A DNA stretch of 64,000 nucleotides from contig JAKSGN010000013.1 of NCBI GenBank assembly GCA_024180945.1, positions 434,001 to 498,000 of the forward strand, read 5' to 3'. The DNA comes from Macrophomina tecta (taxonomy: Eukaryota; Ascomycota; Dothideomycetes; Botryosphaeriales; Botryosphaeriaceae). The stretch's first letter is position 1. Each line of letters starts with the position of its first letter. The notes beneath the pieces are model-generated. The model made no database searches and was not told the origin of the DNA. It was given only the letters and a program-made list of their open reading frames with translations. This document shows, in pieces, positions 58,601 to 64,000 of this stretch. A program made the position numbers and the translations under genes.

Positions 58601-61600
58601 CGCCGTGACGTAGCACACAATCGTCGGGCAGACACGCGTGCATATCCCCTTGCCCATCTCTCTACACCAGGCCCTGCCAGATCTATCCCGTCCCATCCCA
58701 CGCCCAGAGATACCCCGCAAGATATCACACCCACACGGCCATACGCACGCCGCAGCTACGGCGGCCTGCCTTTCGCACAGCGCACCCGATCCCGCAGCTG
58801 CCTCCAGAAATCATACGACAATGACGCCCCTCCCCTCCCGCAAGAGGCTGTGTAGCGACGGGCCGCCCAATATTCTCTCCACCCACGGACCCCCTTCTAG
58901 CCCGAACCCCCTCCCTTGCCTCTGATCTTCGCCAAACCCTCAACACTCAATCTCGACTACAGGCGTTGCAAACTCATTACTCGTTGTGTGTGCAGGACGC
59001 AGCACACATTCGCTTATCCTCAGACATCCCGTATTGTATTACAGCGCCGGTTGCGCGCCCGCCCGCGCCCGCCCGCTATATCGTGCAATGGGCGAAGAAT
59101 AGTGCGCGCCCGCCCGCATCCGACACACAACGATGTCTCATCCCTGTTAATTAGATACAAGGGCCGAAATAGCGGAGAGCGCAGCAGCAACAGCAGAAAA
59201 AAAAAAAAAAAGAAAGGAACGTGTCGCAGGGAGGGGCGACGAAAAGAAACGAGACACGCATCAAGAAAGAGCGCAAAGACGATTGCCATGCGGAAAAGAA
59301 AGTGAGCGGTGCTTTGGACCAGCGAAAAGAAGGTCAAGCAACGTCCGGATACGCCATACGTTGTGCAAAGTGTGGATCACAGCTACTGTTGCGAAGATCA
59401 CGGGGTCAGGTGGGAAGGGCAAGCGTCGCGCATCGCCCCACTCAGCACCCGGGCGAAGAAGGCAAAAGAGAGTATATCTCGGAGGCTGTACCTTGCAGGA
59501 GGGACGAAGGCAGATCATCGGCGGTCCAGAACTCGTGCAGCGTATCATCGGCGGTCGTTAATGTTTTCCATAAAAGATGAGAGGGGGTGGGGGAGGCAGA
59601 GAGGTCCGACATGGTCCGGATCCACCCTTAAGACGGGTATCTTATGGACGTGCAAGCTTACTCGCCTCGCCCGACGCTTGACACTTGACATGCGCGACCT
59701 GCAGCACGCCAGCTGCGTGAGCGAATGGCGGGAGAGGAAAGCGCGATGGGAGTGGGGCTCCGCCCAGGCTTCTGTCAAACCGGATGTTTGGGAACGTAAG
59801 AACCCAGGGACTTACTCAGGGTCTCTTATCAATCTCGATAATAATGGTCGCCTTGCATTGCCCCCGCCAGCTGATGATCATTGAATGGACCAAAGCACTC
59901 GCTCCTTCGGGAGGAGATGAGATTGGGAGAGACGTGGATGGCGGCGCAGCAGGTGCAAGCAACATGCATTTTAGCCAAAGATCGCGATCGTCGAGTCGAG
60001 GTTTCGAACGAGAACCACGTAAAGATCGTGAGGCAGAAAGTGATGCCTTGGCAGGAGTGGCTCCGCCCGTACAGTAGTCTCAAGGCGATCAATGACGGAG
60101 CAGATTTGGAGGGGGAGAGGGAGCCGGGGTAAGTCGATCAAACATGCCTGACCCATCACCCATATCCTCTCTCGCTGATCGCGATGGAGGTGGAAAATGA
60201 AGGCGGAGGACTGAGCGCATGCAGCGCTGGTATCAACGTTTAGATTGAGAGGCTGGCGCTGCATCCAAAGGGCCCGTTCAAATGTTCAAGGCATGTGTGC
60301 CTCGGGATACTTCCCAAGTCCCTCCGCGATTACTCCATTAGGGAAGGTGGCAAGGCGATTGAGGGCGATAATTAAGAGGCGCGCTGTGACCACGCTCGAT
60401 CCAGGCTGATCAGAAGGGCCCAAGCTGGTGCGGTGCAAGTGCTCGCCGGCGAAATGCCAAGAGCGCGAGCGCAGAAGCGCGCCAGAGAGGGGGATAAAAT
60501 GAAAGAAGGGAGAAGACAGAAGAGTAATGATGATAGCATGGGCGGGGTATGCTTCCAATTTGGCCCTGGCTCCTGGTAGTAGTCAACCCGTTATCATAAC
60601 GCCTGCCGTCGTGGGTTGTGCTGATCGGAGGGTTAGCTGCCGCTTGTCTCCGCTGTGCATTCCCGTAGCCTGGCTGCGCTCTTCTCCAGATCGCCTGGCT
60701 GCTCCTGCGCGCTAGGATCGTATTTGGACCTTTTCCTGTGGAGTTAAAAGGACTGCGGCGGCGCCGGCTGTGGCACCGTTTTCGCGCGCAAGCGCAACCA
60801 GCCAGCCACGAACTGCCTTCGGGCGTTTTGGGTCAGACTTAGCACGTCACTAAAAACAACACCCGCTAAACAGCGCCTTTCTTCCTGATTGCCTCCTAGT
60901 GTAGGCCCGCGCCCAGGCCTCCCGACTGCCGAAGTCCGTGAGTGGCTGATCTCACTATTCCAGTAGTCGCCAAGCTTTTTTTTTTTTTTTTATTTATTTT
61001 TTCGTTTGGGGGGAGGGGAGTGGGGTGATGCCTCATCATCCAGGCGAAAGCGATCACACTCTTACTCCGGCAATAGTCCGAAAGGTTTCTGGCTTACCCT
61101 TGTGTGTAGCTCGTGATGACGACTACGACTCATGGCTCAGTGCGGAGCACCACAGACCGCATGAGCCACATGTAATTTTTCTTTTTTCTTGGTGGGTCGA
61201 TTTTGCCTGTCAGTGAGGCAAACACGAAAATCATAGGCCCTCGCCGTTATGTCCTCTAGTTGTGCATTTCCTACCAAAGCATGTTGGAACATTTCATAGT
61301 TGTGCTGCTGTTGCAGTTAGGCAAAACAAATGTGACACCACCCACCTTCAGGCACAGTTTCAACTGTCCCATGGTACACTACTAATCCTCCTACGGACAC
61401 AGTTTCCGCAGTTAACCTCGCAATTCATGTCTGAAAATAAGGAAAGTCCCCTCACCGTGTGGCAATGAGCGTTAACAACCCTTGCCATGGGGCACACAAC
61501 TTACGATTACTAGCGGCGCCAAAGAGTGAGGATTGTGTTCCACAGTGGAAAGGAAATGCGCTTGTCGAGTGCAACCTGGCTACAAGGAGGTGCGGGTGAT

Positions 61601-64000
61601 GCATCAGAAGGATTCTGCGATCACTCAGTTAGCTCGTGCAGGCGCAGAGGGTCCAAAGGTGCGTCGCACAGTAGTCCAGACTCCGACGGGCTACTTAGAG
61701 GGGATGAGGAGTTTAGTACTTACATGGATATTGCTGGCCTAATGGTGTCGGTCCTCGTGAAAAGCGGCGTCTGCACAAGTAGGCCCAGCTACGAGGCGAT
61801 TGCTGCCGTTGGCCCAACTCGACTGCACTTCAGCTCGCAACGAGAGCAAGTGGAAATTAACACCTCAGGGCTGGGCGCCCCGACGAGTTATAATAGTTGA
61901 GGGCTTTTGGATATGGTATGTTGGCTAACTATAGTTCGGCTCGTGTACGGCCTTGAGCCTCTGGCTTTTTAGCGGAGAGCAGGCAGTCGGGGATAGCCGA
62001 GATTGGTCACAGTAGCTCAAGTAACAGGGGAATGTGGGCGAGCGGCGTACGGGGGTTGAATATGTCCCCGTTCTCAAGTGGTTGTCTCTTCTGCCTGGCG
62101 TTGGAGGATCAGGCGCGGGCCCCCGCTAGTTGAGCATCTGAAGCCTCCCGTTGAGCAAGCTCGCTAGCCATTAAAGGGTCGAAAGTAGTAGGCGGTACGA
62201 CCATGCTCTTGAACTTGTTTTGGAGCGCAGCGGGCTGCAGACCTGCAATCATCGGGCGATGCCTCATTCGTCGTAGCCGCGTTGTCAGGCCTTTCGGTAC
62301 CACACCCGAGAGTTTCGAAGCTGTCGCTAGCAGCTGTAAGCCGTCTCCGACTACTGCTGCAGCTGCGGCGCATCCTGCGCCCCTCTTCCTTGACATTGTT
62401 CGTGTACCACACATTGTCGCTCGCACCGGCGCCGTTTTCCGACTGTGGACAACAGAAGGCTTGATGATGCTTGGCCCCTCTTGGTCTTATCCGTGTGTGC
62501 CTCAAGTATGTGTGACAATCCCTGTACAGAAACGGACCACCACTAGCAAGGGGATGCACAATTCAGCGGCTCGCATCTCCGCTGGAGATGTTTCCAAGTC
62601 CTGCTAGACACTCCGCGGGTAGCCGCCAGCTGTTTCGCGATGCGTACCCGTGGGCCGCATGGTCGGGGCCTGAATCTTCAGGTTGCCTTCCCAGCGCCGG
62701 CAATATGTGCTCTGCTTCGTCTGCATCATAATTCACTTTGTGAAGTTTCCGAATGAAGTTACCAATCATGCTGACGTTCTGGAAGACGCGGGTTTGGCGA
62801 TACGGCCGTGGGCATTAAATAAAGCGGGTGCGGCTGCCCTCTGCTCAAGGGACCCAAGGTGATTTGCCGTGCCCGTCCTGTCTCTCGGCTTGCCGACAGG
62901 GTCACCTCTCGGGAGGCCTGCCGGCTAAGCAGGGACCTTCCCACGTGGAACACGTGTGTTTGAGGCAGCCCGCGTCACACAAACGCCACTGTCCATTAAC
63001 CCATCACATATTGCGCCCTAAACAAAATGTTGCCGTTGTTCTCGACTCTCTCCAGTAGTCACGTGCGTTGTGAACAATGTTCCGATGTAGCAGGGCCGTC
63101 CATAGCGCTCTCTCAATTATAGGGTGTAGCCGGATACCCGATCCCAGAGGCGCCAGTGGAGTGCGTATCCCGTACGGCCGCATGTCATGACTGCAGAGCC
63201 CGTCCCACGGCCTTTTCTCCTGCGTTCCTGAAATAGCGCATGGGATGATGCCAGCGCTTACTCAGACGGCGTCGATCAAGGCTTGTGGTTGCTCTGATCC
63301 TGCGCCAGAGGCATCCTGCGCCAGAGGCATCCTGCAGAGCCAGCGCGTCGGCTATTTTGCACGAAGACGTGGAGGCAAATCTTCCTAAGCACACGCACCT
63401 CCGTTACTCGCCGATGAGCCACAGGCGGAAAGCAGAACCCTGAGAGAAAAGGACCAAGAGAGGCGGGCCGTCACCGCTCAAAGTCTTCAGCTCTTAAAAG
63501 TCTCCAACACCCGGTCGCCGCGTCCTTCAACAGGGATATCCCTGTTGCCGCAATCTACTTGCAATCGTCCCAAGCCCTGTGGGATTTATAGGTGGAACAG
63601 CGAAGGGATTGCTGGATTCTTCAGCGCCCGGGCTCTCGAAAAATTTCCGCTGGCACCAAAGGAACGGAAGCCGGTGCGCAGAAGGCGCGCGGGGTCTCCG
63701 GCAACGTGGTTGGGGATGTAGAAGCAGCCATCGCCCTTCGTCCCTCGCTGTATTGGCAGATATACGAGCATATCGGCGGCGCAACACAGATCTAGCAGTC
63801 GCGCTCCACCGTCGCAATGCCTCACGAGATCCAAATGGGCCCATTTTCATGATCGCAGGATCTGGAAGGGTCCGTGAGAGTGATGCTGTCGTCAATGGCA
63901 TGGCTTGTGCGGATAGTGCATGACGCGAGCGATCGTTACGGGACACCGTGCTCTCGTCTAACAAGTGCAAGTGCTCTTTATGAAGCTGCAGCGCCGGGAG
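55681..64000. other. 8.3-kb region without a supported gene
   Basis: ORFs of up to 191 codons (59309-59884, +) and 147 codons (63527-63970, -) occur but show no domains and have rivals on the other strand. A minus-strand frame at 62109-62426 ends in a coding-like stretch (PALQNKFKSMV-like: QNKFKSMVVPPTTFDPLMAS) that may be a gene fragment. It holds A15 at 59197-59211, T16 at 60976-60991 and a 16-bp tandem duplication at 63299-63330. RIP-like AT-rich decay is not obvious here. Confidence 0.35.
63299..63330 (+). repeat. 16-bp direct tandem duplication
   Basis: The unit CCTGCGCCAGAGGCAT occurs twice head to tail without mismatch, and a third partial unit (CCTGC) follows. Confidence 0.9.

Overview
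The window is nuclear DNA of a filamentous ascomycete (Pezizomycotina). The genes are broken by short introns, mostly about 49-120 nt, with GT..AG ends and CTAAC/CTGAC-type branch points. The protein set is fungal: Aur1 inositol-phosphorylceramide synthase, an Ace2/Swi5-type zinc-finger factor, alternative NADH dehydrogenase, a GapA/Sar1-type RasGAP, an Ama1-type APC/C activator and a DUF6594-type membrane protein. One transposon carries AT-rich C-to-T decay typical of repeat-induced point mutation (RIP). I cannot fix the class or species from sequence alone. No ribosomal RNA, convincing tRNA, telomere repeat or CRISPR array was seen.

Layout, left to right. A Ral2-like kelch/BTB gene (+, 221-2968) is followed by a transposon island (about 3.8-9.0 kb). 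The island holds a cysteine-containing candidate gene of unknown function, a RIP-eroded Tc1/mariner remnant (-), and a seemingly intact 2,725-bp hAT element with a perfect 8-bp target-site duplication and an uninterrupted, once-spliced transposase. Next come a conserved-looking gene of unknown function (9503-10574, -), a gene-poor stretch, aur1 (14536-15999, -) and 4.3 kb of low-complexity, GC-rich intergenic DNA.

The central block is ordinary housekeeping: ace2/swi5-like factor (-) divergent from ubiquitin-S27a (+); mis14/nsl1 kinetochore subunit (-); a small three-exon gene of unknown function (-); a RasGAP (-); a DUF6594-like protein (-); an NDE/NDI-type NADH dehydrogenase (-); and arginase (-). 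A perfect 15-bp inverted repeat lies upstream of arginase. Further right are a 110-bp MITE-like hairpin element, a broken gene (44.15-45.17 kb, +), the mitochondrial rRNA methyltransferase mrm2 (-), the lipid-linked oligosaccharide flippase-family gene rft1 (-), a small hypothetical ORF (+), and a divergent pair: ama1 (-) and bet4, Rab geranylgeranyltransferase alpha (+). The last 8.3 kb (55.7-64 kb) show no gene I can support.

No operon-like functional cluster is evident. Two genes touch Ras signalling (the Ral2-like gene and the RasGAP) but lie 26 kb apart. The strongest out-of-the-ordinary signals are the un-RIPped hAT copy beside a RIPped Tc1 copy, the MITE, the arginase-upstream palindrome, the decayed gene next to the MITE, and unusual exon architecture (a start-codon-only exon, a 12-nt micro-exon, a probable GC-AG intron). 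Exon boundaries were worked out by eye from splice-site consensus and reading frame and have not been tested against RNA.
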